64,000 nucleotides of DNA from Rhodopirellula islandica (lineage in GTDB: Bacteria > Planctomycetota > Planctomycetia > Pirellulales > Pirellulaceae), in contig NZ_LECT01000048.1 of assembly GCF_001027925.1 (NCBI RefSeq), forward strand, positions 1 through 64,000, written 5' to 3'. This document shows, piece by piece, positions 15,911 to 24,765 of the stretch. The position numbers were made by a program, and so were the translations under genes. The notes under the pieces were generated by a model. It was not told where the DNA came from. It saw only the letters and a program-made list of their open reading frames with translations, and did not search any database. Each line of letters begins with the position of its first letter. The first letter of the stretch is position 1.

Positions 15911-17776
15911 CTACGATCCCCACGGAAACAACTTGTTATCCAACTTGGACAGTTGTTGTTTTAAAATCTCCAGCACCTCACTTGTTGAGCTTTCACCTAC
16001 CGCAGCCAATTCATCGGTGCGCTCGAATTCGGATAGATCAAACGCTGTGACATCAGGTTCAATGATAAAATCGGCAGGCTGAACTCCGACGGAGTTCATG
16101 TTGAAGTTTTGCACCATGCTGGCTCGCATCAGCACGTTCAAGACCGAAAGCGAAGTCCGTGTCTTGCCCGGTTGATCAGCACAAATCCCAGCGAACTCAG
16201 CTTCTAACTTCGCCGTTACGCTTGAGGCGATCACAAAATTGCATCCTTTATCGACCAAGACGTCTGCCGGAATGTTGTTGACGATACCGCCATCGATCAA
16301 GGCCTCGCCATCGCCCACGATTGGCACCGAAAAACCCGGAATGTTGATGCTTTCGAGGATACATCGTACCGCATCGCCCACTTCTCGGACGACCGGCCTA
16401 CCGCGAACCAAATCGACGGTCACGGTACAAATCGGAAGCGGCAATTGTTCCAGCCGCGTGTCGCCGAGATACTTGCGCAGCATGGGAGCGAATTGGCCTC
16501 TTCTGTATTTGACTAACAAGTACCAATAACTACCGCCTGGCAAACATCGAAAGTACCACGGCAGACGCAGGTCTTTCTTGAAACTTTCGATGGTGTAGTC
16601 GACGCTCATGCCAGACGAGTAGAGGACACCTGTCATTGCACCGGCGCTTGTGCCCGCCATCATGTCGACATAGATGCCGTTGTCTTCAAGCACTTTCAAT
16701 ACGCCCAGATGAGCCATGCCACGGGCGGCTCCACCGCCAAGAGCGATTCCGATTTGAATCCCGCGAAGATGGTGAACGATCCGTTCCACTCCCGATGGAA
16801 GTAGTCCTCCCTGATTCGGTGCTGCTTTCGCAAATGAGATTTTGAAATCGCGTTCAACGAGATCGGCGACTTCGGGGAAATAGGGCGGAATCGTCGTGTC
16901 GTCGTCGAGCAACCAAACCAAGCAGATTTTTTCACGCCAACCGGCGACCAGCGATTGCAATGACTTGATAATTTTCAGCGCGGCGTGAGCGTCACTGGGT
17001 TGGACACACCACAACACGCGGTCCGCGACGCTCATCAAGCGAACCAGTTGTAATTGCTCATGTTGGGCATCCAGGTCGATAAAGATGCGACCGATATCCG
17101 ACCACTCATCCAGCTGCGTTTGACGCTCGTGTTCGCCAATCAATTTCCCATCAACAAACAGCAAGCGAAACGGAACGTCTTCGACGGGATGCCATTCCGG
17201 GTCATCGCCCAAGACACACAGCGTTTCATCCAACTGTTTGAGTCGCTTTAGTAACGCGGGCGTTAGCTGACGACAGGCGGGAGATTGATGAACGATGCTC
17301 ACCCGCTTGGGTTGCGGTTTGGTTCGGTCCACCATCACGATCTGACGAGCGATGTTGCCAGCCAGCCGATAGAGGTTCATCTGCAGGTCAGTGTGTGTGC
17401 TCGCGAGTTTCGCAAGTGCTGCAATGCCTAGCCGGATTCCTGTGGTTGGCTCGGTCGCGACCACATTGGTGCTTGCTTGGTCGGGCTGTGCGATCGAAAG
17501 CAAGCCGAACGCAGTACCTCGGGTCAATTCGCGTTCGAGGACGCAGTTTCCGAACCGATCCATGACGGAGGCAAGCAGGCGTCCATCGACGACAAAGAAA
17601 ACGGAGGTCAATGTCTGATCGGCGAGATGAACGATGTCACCTTCTTTCAAATGGACATACTCGCCCACCGCCGCAATGTCAGCGATGGCTGAATCACTTA
17701 AACGCTGGCACCAGGGCAATCGCTTCAGTTCGACAATGATCCGTTCATCGAACGCTCCCTCGCTATCGTTCTGCAT
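15911..17776 (-). CDS. Cyclic-nucleotide-binding patatin-like phospholipase (NTE type)
   Basis: The 621-residue product has an N-terminal cNMP-binding-like domain at about 15-130 (HLKEGDIVHLADQTLTSVFF, VVDGRLLASV). A middle region of unknown fold (about 155-335) follows, then a patatin domain from 342. The oxyanion motif is GIALGGGAARGMAHLG, the nucleophile is Ser377 in AGTSAGAM, and Asp495 in LIDGGIVNNIP completes the dyad. This is the order of bacterial neuropathy-target-esterase-like proteins, which hydrolyse phospholipid or lysophospholipid acyl chains. It is cytoplasmic or peripheral; no signal peptide is seen. It follows a DUF1254 gene on the same strand after a hairpin at 17935-17995. 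Confidence 0.9.
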   Translation of the reverse strand: MQNDSEGAFDERIIVELKRLPWCQRLSDSAIADIAAVGEYVHLKEGDIVHLADQTLTSVFFVVDGRLLASVMDRFGNCVLERELTRGTAFGLLSIAQPDQASTNVVATEPTTGIRLGIAALAKLASTHTDLQMNLYRLAGNIARQIVMVDRTKPQPKRVSIVHQSPACRQLTPALLKRLKQLDETLCVLGDDPEWHPVEDVPFRLLFVDGKLIGEHERQTQLDEWSDIGRIFIDLDAQHEQLQLVRLMSVADRVLWCVQPSDAHAALKIIKSLQSLVAGWREKICLVWLLDDDTTIPPYFPEVADLVERDFKISFAKAAPNQGGLLPSGVERIVHHLRGIQIGIALGGGAARGMAHLGVLKVLEDNGIYVDMMAGTSAGAMTGVLYSSGMSVDYTIESFKKDLRLPWYFRCLPGGSYWYLLVKYRRGQFAPMLRKYLGDTRLEQLPLPICTVTVDLVRGRPVVREVGDAVRCILESINIPGFSVPIVGDGEALIDGGIVNNIPADVLVDKGCNFVIASSVTAKLEAEFAGICADQPGKTRTSLSVLNVLMRASMVQNFNMNSVGVQPADFIIEPDVTAFDLSEFERTDELAAVGESSTSEVLEILKQQLSKLDNKLFPWGS

Positions 17777-17934
17777 TCATGATTCCCCTGGTTACTTTCG
17801 CGTGGATACCTGCAAGACAAATTCGCCAAACACGCTAGCTTCCGCGTCGGTATCAGCAGTCGGCACCTTCTTGCGAATGCAAGTCCCGAAATTCGTTGCT
17901 CGCGTATTTCCTGTTTCGATCTCGGTGTCTTTTC

Positions 17935-17995
17935 GTGACCGCGGCTTCCATCCGCAGTAGGTTCGGAACTCGCTGCGGTTAGAAGCCACAGCCAC
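17935..17995. repeat. Intergenic hairpin of the GTGGCTGTGGCTTC family
   Basis: Inverted arms GTGACCGCGGCTTCCATCCG and CTGCGGTTAGAAGCCACAGC lie between a DUF1254 gene and the patatin gene. This is a diverged member of the family found at the other junctions of the cluster. Confidence 0.65.
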
Positions 17996-18013
17996 GTTAG
18001 TACTTCGAACTGC

Positions 18014-19501
18014 CTATCGCACTTGCTCAATCATGCTCATCGGGAACGTTTGGTCGAAGTAGGCTTGCTCGGGGCCATAGAGCCTCAGGTAGACGAAGAA
18101 GGACTGGCCTATGTTGGTCTGGACCCAATTCACTTCTTTGCCCTCGGGCGCCGTTGGACCGAAGTGCAGATCCACCGATCCGTCGTCGTTCTTGATCAGA
18201 CCTTCCGTGCGGGAAGAACGGTCCGACCGTTTGATTTCGTTGCGGATGATCAATCGATTCTCGATGTCATAGACGGTCACCGACCAGAAGTTGGCTGCCG
18301 GAGGATTGGGGCCGACGTGGAGCTTGTAGTGGTTGCCTCCCATCAATGCATTGCCGTCGGCATCGTAGTAACTGCCCAGATAGGCTGAGCCTTCGCCTGC
18401 CACTCGCGAGACCATACCGGCCGACGTGGTGGTCGCCTCGAAACCGTAGGATGCCCGCTCGTTGAATTGGGAGTACGTCGGCAGATCAATTTTCGGATTC
18501 ATCCCGGCCATCGCGTCTTCAAAACCGGAATCCTTGCCATAGAGTGCTGTCGGGAACATCTCCCTGTTTTTGTTGAAGGAGATCGCTTGCGACATGGCCA
18601 TGCCAACGTCCAGACCTTGCTGCAGAATCTCTTTCTGCTGAGCAGTCGGCTTGAACGGTTTTCCTTTTTCGATTCCGAGGTCCTTCAGCCACGCATAGAA
18701 GAAGCGGTCGCGATCCGCCATCGGTTCACGCTGAACATAGGTGTTCACCAGTTCCCAGAACCGCATGTCGCGCGGCTGGGTATTCAGCGCGACCTTGTCG
18801 CCCGATTTGGGTTCATACTTGACGAACTTCGTTTCCGGCGGATTGTCGGCGTCCGACAATTCATAGGCCTTCACGGCTGTCCGAAGTTTCTTGGCCTCAT
18901 CCCCAGTGCCGAGCGCACGGTAGAAGTAGACCACTCGGAAGGTGTCGGATTGGATGATTTTTCCATCGAAGTTCTTGGGGTAGTTCTGTCCCGGCCCAAC
19001 CAGCAACAGTTTTCCCGGCTTGCCATTAATCTCGTGGATGGGCTGCATCCACGCGTTATCGACCACGCCGTAGATCGCCCCGGGCGGCAGGTCAACGACC
19101 ACAGGCCCGGTCTTCGACAGGTCCGACATTGCGATCGTGTAAGGGGTGGTCACGTTCGCGGTCATGTAGGGATAGACGCCGTCATAACCGTCATAGAGGC
19201 CAAAGACAATGTCGGTATCAGACAGATCCAACCCGTTGGAGGTCTCAAAATTGCTGTGCAGGGCCGGATAAAGCGTTTCGAAATTCATCATCGGCATCGC
19301 CCACGTCACCAGTTGAGTGGCCCGCTGCTGAAGAAGCCGGCGATGCAAAAGCTCCGCCGTCTCTTTGGTAATGGTCTGGCCTTGGAATTCAAGTTTGCCC
19401 AGATAGCTTTCTTGAACCGCTTGAGCCAAAGCACTCGGCGGCACGGTGGTGCAGGCGATAACTGCAACAAGAGCAACGATGAATCGTGTTGGGTTTTTCA
19501 T
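18014..19501 (-). CDS. Exported DUF1254/DUF1214 protein (copy 1)
   Basis: The 495-residue product has a signal peptide (MKNPTRFIVALVAVIACTTV, cleavage near ALA-QAV). It has the two-part DUF1254 (about 60-190) plus DUF1214 (about 370-480) layout. Recognisable pieces are TANVTTPYTIAMSDLSKTGP, VVVDLPPGAIYGVVDNAW and, near the end, ANFWSVTVYDIENRLII and LRLYGPEQAYFDQTFP. The fold is thought to be two beta-sandwiches; the biochemical role of the family is unknown. Two paralogues lie upstream in the same cluster (24766-26310 and 26890-28425). It follows a sulfatase gene with a hairpin in the 267-base gap. Confidence 0.9.
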   Translation of the reverse strand: MKNPTRFIVALVAVIACTTVPPSALAQAVQESYLGKLEFQGQTITKETAELLHRRLLQQRATQLVTWAMPMMNFETLYPALHSNFETSNGLDLSDTDIVFGLYDGYDGVYPYMTANVTTPYTIAMSDLSKTGPVVVDLPPGAIYGVVDNAWMQPIHEINGKPGKLLLVGPGQNYPKNFDGKIIQSDTFRVVYFYRALGTGDEAKKLRTAVKAYELSDADNPPETKFVKYEPKSGDKVALNTQPRDMRFWELVNTYVQREPMADRDRFFYAWLKDLGIEKGKPFKPTAQQKEILQQGLDVGMAMSQAISFNKNREMFPTALYGKDSGFEDAMAGMNPKIDLPTYSQFNERASYGFEATTTSAGMVSRVAGEGSAYLGSYYDADGNALMGGNHYKLHVGPNPPAANFWSVTVYDIENRLIIRNEIKRSDRSSRTEGLIKNDDGSVDLHFGPTAPEGKEVNWVQTNIGQSFFVYLRLYGPEQAYFDQTFPMSMIEQVR

Positions 19502-19576
19502 GGTTCTTCTTTCTTAGTAGTTCGTTCGGTGTTTGTACTTGCTTGTGAGGGGGCGGTGGTTGGTTTCCTACCCATC

Positions 19577-19642
19577 GTGGCTGTGGCTTCCAGCCGCAGT
19601 ATCTCAAATTCATTCCAAACTGGGGCTGGAAGCCCCAGCCAC
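19577..19642. repeat. Intergenic hairpin of the GTGGCTGTGGCTTC family
   Basis: Arms GTGGCTGTGGCTTCCAGCCG and GGGGCTGGAAGCCCCAGCCA are inverted repeats around a short spacer, between the sulfatase stop and the DUF1254 start. A near-identical hairpin is at 22235-22294. Confidence 0.8.
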
Positions 19643-19768
19643 GATTATTCCACCAGTTCGTCCTCGCTCGGTCGCCAGGTCATCAACCGAAGTCCGGTCC
19701 CAGCCAACTCGGTTGGAACAGGTGCACAAGGGGCATGCTCCATGCCCCTCATGCATCGTTCAAACTTT

Positions 19769-22150
19769 CTACTTCTTCTTCGCCGGGATGCTAATCGTGA
19801 CGTCGTTCACCCGTCCGGTGAACTCCGAGTCCTCAACATCCTTAAAGACCTTGTCAGCCACTGGCGTCGATTCATCGATGCCGACATCGGCTGTTTCATC
19901 GGCGGAGTAAAGCGCGGGCTGCGTCTTGTCGACCCGGCCTTCGGCGACTTTCTCGCCATCCACAAAGAGAGTGGCCTGGCCTCCTTTGCCGGTTCCGCCG
20001 CCCTCATAGTCAAAGACCAATTTGATCTCGGCCTTGTCTTTATCAATCGCTTTGGTCGATGCGACGGTGTAACTCTTCAATCCAAACCAGTTGTAGGTGT
20101 ACGCAGGCTTGCCTTGATCCATGTACAAAGCCCAGCCTCCGAACTTGCCGCCCTGGCAAAGAATCACACCTCGGTCACTCCCTTTTAGATCCACATTGGC
20201 AACGATCGTTTTCGACGTGTTCTTCTCGTTGAGAAAGGTGTTCTCCAGGATCCCCGTCATACCCTGGCCGAGGGTCAGGCTGGTTCTGTCACCCATCAGG
20301 TCTGGACGGCCAGCGATGGCAGCGTTGAAGCGTTCGTAAGACCGGTCATCCAGCGGGTAGACACTGTTGGCAATGGCCTCCTTCTTGAACAGTTCCTGCA
20401 TCTCTTTCAGTTTGTCAGGATGCATGTCAGCCAGATTGTTCGTCAGGCTAAAGTCTTCTTCCGCATTGAAGAGTTCCCACACGTCGTTTTGCAAAGTGTG
20501 AATGGGATCATTTTCCCATGGCACACGGTGTACGACACGCGCCAGCCAGCCTTCGTGATAGATCGCGCGGTTGGCAAAAATCTCGAAGTACTGGGTCGTG
20601 TGTCGATCTTTGGCGTTTGCATCATCCGTTGCATACAACATGCTCACTCCAGAGAGTGGCTTCTGCTTGACGCCATTGACCATCGTTGGCTGTGGCAGTT
20701 TCGCCGCTTCCAGGACAGTCGCTGCCACATCGTTGACATGGTGCCACTGCGAACGAATTTCACCTTTTGCTTTGATCCCTTTCGGCCAGTGCATGACCAT
20801 CCCGTTGCGAGTGCCACCATAGTCGGCGGCCATTTGCTTGGTCCAGGTAAACGGTGCGTCCGTAGCTACGGCCCACGCCGCTGAAAAGTGCGGGAACGAA
20901 TTCGGGCCACCCCAGTCGTCGGCGCGAGCCAACATGCTTTCGGTGGTTTCCGCATCAAAAATGCCGTTCAGGTGAACCAGTTCGTTGTAGGTTCCTTCCA
21001 GGCCGCCTTCGCCACTGGAGCCGTTGTCACCCATGATGTAGATGAACAGCGTGTTGTCCAATGCTCCAATATCGTCAATCGCATCGGCCAGCCGCCCGAC
21101 TTCGTTGTCGGTGTGCTCGGCGAAGCCGGCGAACGCCTCCATTTGCAGAGCAAATAGTTCACGTTCCTTGTCGCTTAGCTTTTCCCAATCCTTGATGTCC
21201 GTTGGCATGGGAGCGAGCTTGGTGTTTTCTGGAATGATGCCCATGGCTTTTTGACGAGCAAACGTCTCTTCGCGGTACTTGAGCCAGCCAGAATCGAATT
21301 TCCCGTCGTACTTTTCGATCCACTCTTTGGGTGCGTGGTGCGGAGCGTGTGTGGCTCCCGGTGCGTAGTAAATGAAGAACGGTTTTTCGGGAGTCATGGC
21401 CTGTTGAAACTTCATCCAATTGATGGCTTCATTAGTCATGTCCGTCGTAAAGTGATAATCGGGATCGTCCTTCTTTGCGACTTTCGTGACGCCGTCAAAA
21501 ATCACGGGGTCCCACTGGTTGGTTTCGCCGCCAATGAAGCCATAGAACTTGTCAAAACCAGAGTGCGTTGGCCAGCGGAAATAGGGTCCGGAAACCGAAA
21601 CTTCCCACGTCGGTGTTTCGTGCCACTTGCCGAATGCGGATGTGCTATAGCCGTTGTGACGCAGAGTCTCTGCAAAGTATTTCGCGTCGTTCGATCGTTC
21701 GCCCTGGTTGCCAGGAAATCCGGTGGCAATTTCCATCACACAACCGACGTTGACCTCGTGATGATTCCGACCGGAAAGCAACGAGGCTCGTGTGGGCGAA
21801 CATAGAGCGGTCGTGTGGAAATGGTTGAAACGCAATCCGTTTTTTGCCAGGCGATCAAAGGTCGGTGTTTCGATGGCTCCACCAAACGTACTAGTTGCGC
21901 CAAAGCCAATGTCATCAATCATGACGATAACGACGTTGGGAGCGCCTTCGGGTGGTTTGATCTGGAACACTGGAGGCTTGGTGGCGTCTCGGGCGTCCAG
22001 CACCTCAATCGGTGCGTATGTCGGTGGCTGTATAGGCAGAACCGTTCTGTCCATTTTGTACTGGGCTCCGTCTTGCGCCATGGCAGACTGGTTGTTGCAA
22101 ACCAGCAGCGCCGCGACGGCAAGGAATGGAATAAGAGTTTTCATTTTCAT
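19769..22150 (-). CDS. Exported arylsulfatase (CSPTR type) with C-terminal beta-sandwich
   Basis: From the ATG at 22150 the 793-residue product has a signal peptide (MKMKTLIPFLAVAALLVCNN, cleavage near AMA-QDG). A sulfatase catalytic domain follows. Metal-site Asp residues lie in VIVMIDDIGFGATSTFGG, and the active-site Cys in ALCSPTRASLLSGRNHH is the canonical CxPxR motif for formylglycine. Other sulfatase marks are SAFGKWHETP and YIMGDNGSSGEGG. The last about 150 residues (CQGGKFGGWALYMDQGKPAY, ATLFVDGEKVAEGRV) look like a LamG/concanavalin-type sandwich. Large sulfatases of this kind in bacteria are often encoded with DUF1254 and HAD genes, as here. Substrate unknown. Confidence 0.92.
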   Translation of the reverse strand: MKMKTLIPFLAVAALLVCNNQSAMAQDGAQYKMDRTVLPIQPPTYAPIEVLDARDATKPPVFQIKPPEGAPNVVIVMIDDIGFGATSTFGGAIETPTFDRLAKNGLRFNHFHTTALCSPTRASLLSGRNHHEVNVGCVMEIATGFPGNQGERSNDAKYFAETLRHNGYSTSAFGKWHETPTWEVSVSGPYFRWPTHSGFDKFYGFIGGETNQWDPVIFDGVTKVAKKDDPDYHFTTDMTNEAINWMKFQQAMTPEKPFFIYYAPGATHAPHHAPKEWIEKYDGKFDSGWLKYREETFARQKAMGIIPENTKLAPMPTDIKDWEKLSDKERELFALQMEAFAGFAEHTDNEVGRLADAIDDIGALDNTLFIYIMGDNGSSGEGGLEGTYNELVHLNGIFDAETTESMLARADDWGGPNSFPHFSAAWAVATDAPFTWTKQMAADYGGTRNGMVMHWPKGIKAKGEIRSQWHHVNDVAATVLEAAKLPQPTMVNGVKQKPLSGVSMLYATDDANAKDRHTTQYFEIFANRAIYHEGWLARVVHRVPWENDPIHTLQNDVWELFNAEEDFSLTNNLADMHPDKLKEMQELFKKEAIANSVYPLDDRSYERFNAAIAGRPDLMGDRTSLTLGQGMTGILENTFLNEKNTSKTIVANVDLKGSDRGVILCQGGKFGGWALYMDQGKPAYTYNWFGLKSYTVASTKAIDKDKAEIKLVFDYEGGGTGKGGQATLFVDGEKVAEGRVDKTQPALYSADETADVGIDESTPVADKVFKDVEDSEFTGRVNDVTISIPAKKK

Positions 22151-22234
22151 CGTGTTAGTACCCTGTGATAAAGTGTCATTCTGCATTGTTGCGCCTTGCG
22201 TAAAGAATGTTTGTCAATTCCTACTCCATCAGAT

Positions 22235-22294
22235 GTGGCTGTGGCTTCCAGCCGCAGTGTTTTTTTCTGAACTGGGGCTGGAAGCCCCAGCCAC
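22235..22294. repeat. Intergenic hairpin of the GTGGCTGTGGCTTC family
   Basis: Arms GTGGCTGTGGCTTCCAGCCG and GGGGCTGGAAGCCCCAGCCA with a T-rich spacer, between the HAD and sulfatase genes. On the minus strand the spacer reads as an A-rich loop, so it is not a standard intrinsic terminator. Confidence 0.8.
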
Positions 22295-22326
22295 GACTCC
22301 TTCACAGTTCGATCTCACCCGGTTGG

Positions 22327-23346
22327 TTAATCGTTTGAAAACATGGTCTTCCAATCCGTCTTCATGTTGACGACGTTCCATCCTTGTGCCTTCGCTGCCT
22401 TGAGCGAAGCGTTGTCTTTTTCCGCGTAGGCGAATTCGCGGTTGTCATCATCGTGATTGACGAGCAATTGGAATGAAGGCAGAGTGTTGCTGTGGCAATA
22501 CGTCAACATGCCGATGTCGCCACCGCTGCGAACGTTTCCGCCTGCAAGGATCGGTTTGCGACCAATGTGCAAATCAATTCCCGTGGGCTTGGTCGCCTTG
22601 TCATTGAAGAACAGGTGGTCTGCCGTCTTGAACAGTTGCCATTGGCCATCGACCTGTTTGAACTCATTTCGGCCGTTAGTCCCGATCACGTTTTCCGGAA
22701 CAATCCCATAGGTTTCTTCCGAGATGACTCGCATGAAATCGATTCCGCCGCCGGAACAGATATAAGTCTTGAACCCATTGGCACGCAGGTAAGCCAGCAA
22801 CTCGACCATCGGTGCGTAGGCGAGCTGTGTGTAAGCCACGTCGAATTTCGAGTGTTTGGCGGTCGCAAAAAACTCTTTGACGTGACGGTCAAACTCTTCC
22901 ACCGACATACCGGCATGGGACGTTTCGATCACTTTCAGAAATTCATGTCCGCCGCTTGCCAGATCGTCAACGAGATTTTGCACATCGCCGGCAAGCACAG
23001 ATTGATACGGTTCCAGTTCCTTCCATTCGGGATGATCGCCTGCCATCGCCTTGATGCGATGTATCGCGAATTCAAACTGCACTACCGGTTGTTCGCACCA
23101 TAAGGTTCCGTCGTTATCGAAGGTCGCGATCCGCTGTTCAGGCGGGACAAACTTCGGGCCACCCTCTTTGGTGACATCCTGCACGAACTGAAGAATCGCC
23201 GCTTTGGTCGGTCCGTCATTCCATGATCCCAGCGGATCCGCTTGCTGTGTACTAATGACGCTGCTGGCCAGCGGCTGCTCCTGGGCCATTGTCGATACTG
23301 CGAGCATCAGAGTCAGGCCGATACCCATCATTGCTTGTTGAATCAT
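22327..23346 (-). CDS. Exported HAD-family phosphohydrolase (copy 2)
   Basis: The 339-residue product is a homologue of the enzyme at 8617-9609. It has a signal peptide (MIQQAMMGIGLTLMLAVSTM) and the same opening of the mature region (GSWNDGPTKAAILQFVQDVT). Motif I is ATFDNDGTLWCEQP, motif II lies in YICSGGGIDFM, and GRKPILAGGNVRSGGDIGML corresponds to motifs III/IV. Compared with copy 1 the last motif reads GGNVRSGGDIG where copy 1 has GNSDGDW. The expected Asp is therefore shifted by a small insertion, which might change metal binding. It lies upstream of the large sulfatase in the same direction. Confidence 0.88.
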   Translation of the reverse strand: MIQQAMMGIGLTLMLAVSTMAQEQPLASSVISTQQADPLGSWNDGPTKAAILQFVQDVTKEGGPKFVPPEQRIATFDNDGTLWCEQPVVQFEFAIHRIKAMAGDHPEWKELEPYQSVLAGDVQNLVDDLASGGHEFLKVIETSHAGMSVEEFDRHVKEFFATAKHSKFDVAYTQLAYAPMVELLAYLRANGFKTYICSGGGIDFMRVISEETYGIVPENVIGTNGRNEFKQVDGQWQLFKTADHLFFNDKATKPTGIDLHIGRKPILAGGNVRSGGDIGMLTYCHSNTLPSFQLLVNHDDDNREFAYAEKDNASLKAAKAQGWNVVNMKTDWKTMFSND

Positions 23347-23527
23347 CTTTATCTCGCTTTCATTGTTTGTTGTTTCGTGCCATATGTGGCTGTCGCTTCT
23401 AGCCGCAGCGCTCGGTCAAGTGAATGATGTTCGAATACATGATGTGACTTCCTTTCTAATGGATTGAGACGGTACGCCTTCTGGCCTGCCGAAAGTCGGA
23501 TTCGTTCTCTTCGTTTGGCTACTGCTC

Positions 23528-24037
23528 CTACTTCTGCTCGGGCGGCTGCTCGAACAGGGCCACCATTCGGGCCGCTAGCTCTGCCTGCAGCTCGTCCGCC
23601 TTCACCAGTTGCTCTGTGGTAAGCGTTTCGCTCAAGTCGGCGCGAACGTTCCTCCACTGTCGATCCATGCCGCGTTTCATGCTCTCACGGGCAGCCGCCA
23701 AGCCCACGCTCAGGGCCTCGTCCAGGATCTCTCCAGTCGTCTCGACATCCTGACGAAGGACGGGCTGGATCTTGGCCGTTTGCTCGGGGGTCGCCTTCAG
23801 CCGGATCGCCATCTGGTTGATGCCGATATTGATGGTGCCCTCGACCATGTCGCCCCGCGTCTTCTGTAAGAATCCCTTCACTTCCTGGCCGGCGGTGTCG
23901 AGTTGCTTGCCCACCGCGGCCATCAGTTTGTCCAGCGCGGCAGCCTGCGGCTTCTTTGGCACCGACTCCTGTGCGCTAACCGCGCTGGTCATCATGGCAA
24001 TACCCACGGCAAGTCCGATGATTTGTAAATTCTTCAT
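23528..24037 (-). CDS. Small exported helical protein, unrecognised
   Basis: The 169-residue product has a signal peptide (MKNLQIIGLAVGIAMMTSAV, cleavage near VSA-QES) and a mature part that is almost entirely helical (LDKLMAAVGKQLDTAGQEV, MKRGMDRQWRNVRADLSETL). The segment LKATPEQTAKIQPVLRQDVE resembles the Spy/CpxP-like helical repeats in which a conserved Glu/Gln helps bind unfolded protein or metal, but the LTxxQ signature appears only as LTTEQL. I leave it unassigned. It lies between a HAD gene and another small protein gene on the same strand; a single hairpin arm (23385-23408) follows it. Confidence 0.7.
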   Translation of the reverse strand: MKNLQIIGLAVGIAMMTSAVSAQESVPKKPQAAALDKLMAAVGKQLDTAGQEVKGFLQKTRGDMVEGTINIGINQMAIRLKATPEQTAKIQPVLRQDVETTGEILDEALSVGLAAARESMKRGMDRQWRNVRADLSETLTTEQLVKADELQAELAARMVALFEQPPEQK

Positions 24038-24113
24038 GGTGTCTCCTTAAGACGATCTGTGGTTAACGATTTTGCTGCCGCCTTGCCTGTCAGCACACTG
24101 TTTACTCTTCCTG

Positions 24114-24617
24114 TTATTCTTCTGGCCTCTGTGAGGAGGGTGCGTCGTCACTCGGGAACAGTCCTAGCCTCTGTTTCAACTCGCGGTCGAAGCTGGCGCC
24201 GACGGCCGCGAGCGGGTTGGACAATTTCTCGTAGATCCGCTCCGCCTCCCGTTCGATCTCTACCACCTCGCCCTTGATCCGCTCGGCTTCTCGTTCGACT
24301 TCCATCAGCACCAGGATGCCGATGACGAGCGATATTGCCATCACGGATGAGATGCTGAGGACGCAGTATTTGATGATCTCTACCGATCTCGCCATGCGGT
24401 TCATGGCGGCTTCTGTCTCCTGCTCCTTGCGGGCGACCGCGGCTTCCTCCTCGCGTTTCTTATCAAGTTCGCGCTGCTCCCTCGCTTGCTGCTCGCGCTC
24501 CAGCAGCTGGACCACGGCCTCACGAAGTTGCGTGTCTGTCATCGGGGTTTCTGTCATCTGAGGCTCACTGGTTGTGGTCTTTCTTGTGGGTTTCTTGCCT
24601 GTCGTTGTGGCCATCAC
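24114..24617 (-). CDS. Coiled-coil single-pass membrane protein, unrecognised
   Basis: The 167-residue product starts with a Thr/Lys-rich tail (MMATTTGKKPTRKTTTSEPQ) and a long Glu/Arg coiled coil (LLEREQQAREQRELDKKREE). A transmembrane helix follows at about 91-111 (VLSISSVMAISLVIGILVLM), then a second short coil (REAERIKGEVVEIEREAERI). No catalytic motifs. It could be a membrane scaffold or a partner of the HlyD-like transporter encoded in the same cluster; this is speculation from position. It has no signal peptide, so the N-terminus is cytoplasmic. Confidence 0.65.
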   Translation of the reverse strand: MMATTTGKKPTRKTTTSEPQMTETPMTDTQLREAVVQLLEREQQAREQRELDKKREEEAAVARKEQETEAAMNRMARSVEIIKYCVLSISSVMAISLVIGILVLMEVEREAERIKGEVVEIEREAERIYEKLSNPLAAVGASFDRELKQRLGLFPSDDAPSSQRPEE

Positions 24618-24699
24618 CGCCGCCTTCTCTGTGGGTTTCAGTGTTCGAAAACGAAGCTAGCCACGGGTGCTTGTTCATTGCTCAAATCTCGCTCTTACA

Positions 24700-24765
24700 T
24701 CTGTAGCCGAGGGCGCTGGCACCCACAGCGTTCTTTCTCAACTGGACGGGAAGCACCAGTCACGA
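24700..24765. repeat. Decayed intergenic hairpin of the GTGGCTGTGGCTTC family
   Basis: The segment between the DUF1254 stop at 24766 and the membrane protein gene retains ACTGGACGGGAAGCACCAGT and GCCGAGGGCGCTGGCACC in the positions of the two arms. Pairing is much reduced relative to the intact copies. Confidence 0.45.

Noticed and set aside
18467-20188. A 573-codon plus-strand open frame across DUF1254 copy 1 and the sulfatase end
   Set aside because: It is antisense to two well-supported genes and the gap between them; the translation has no motifs.
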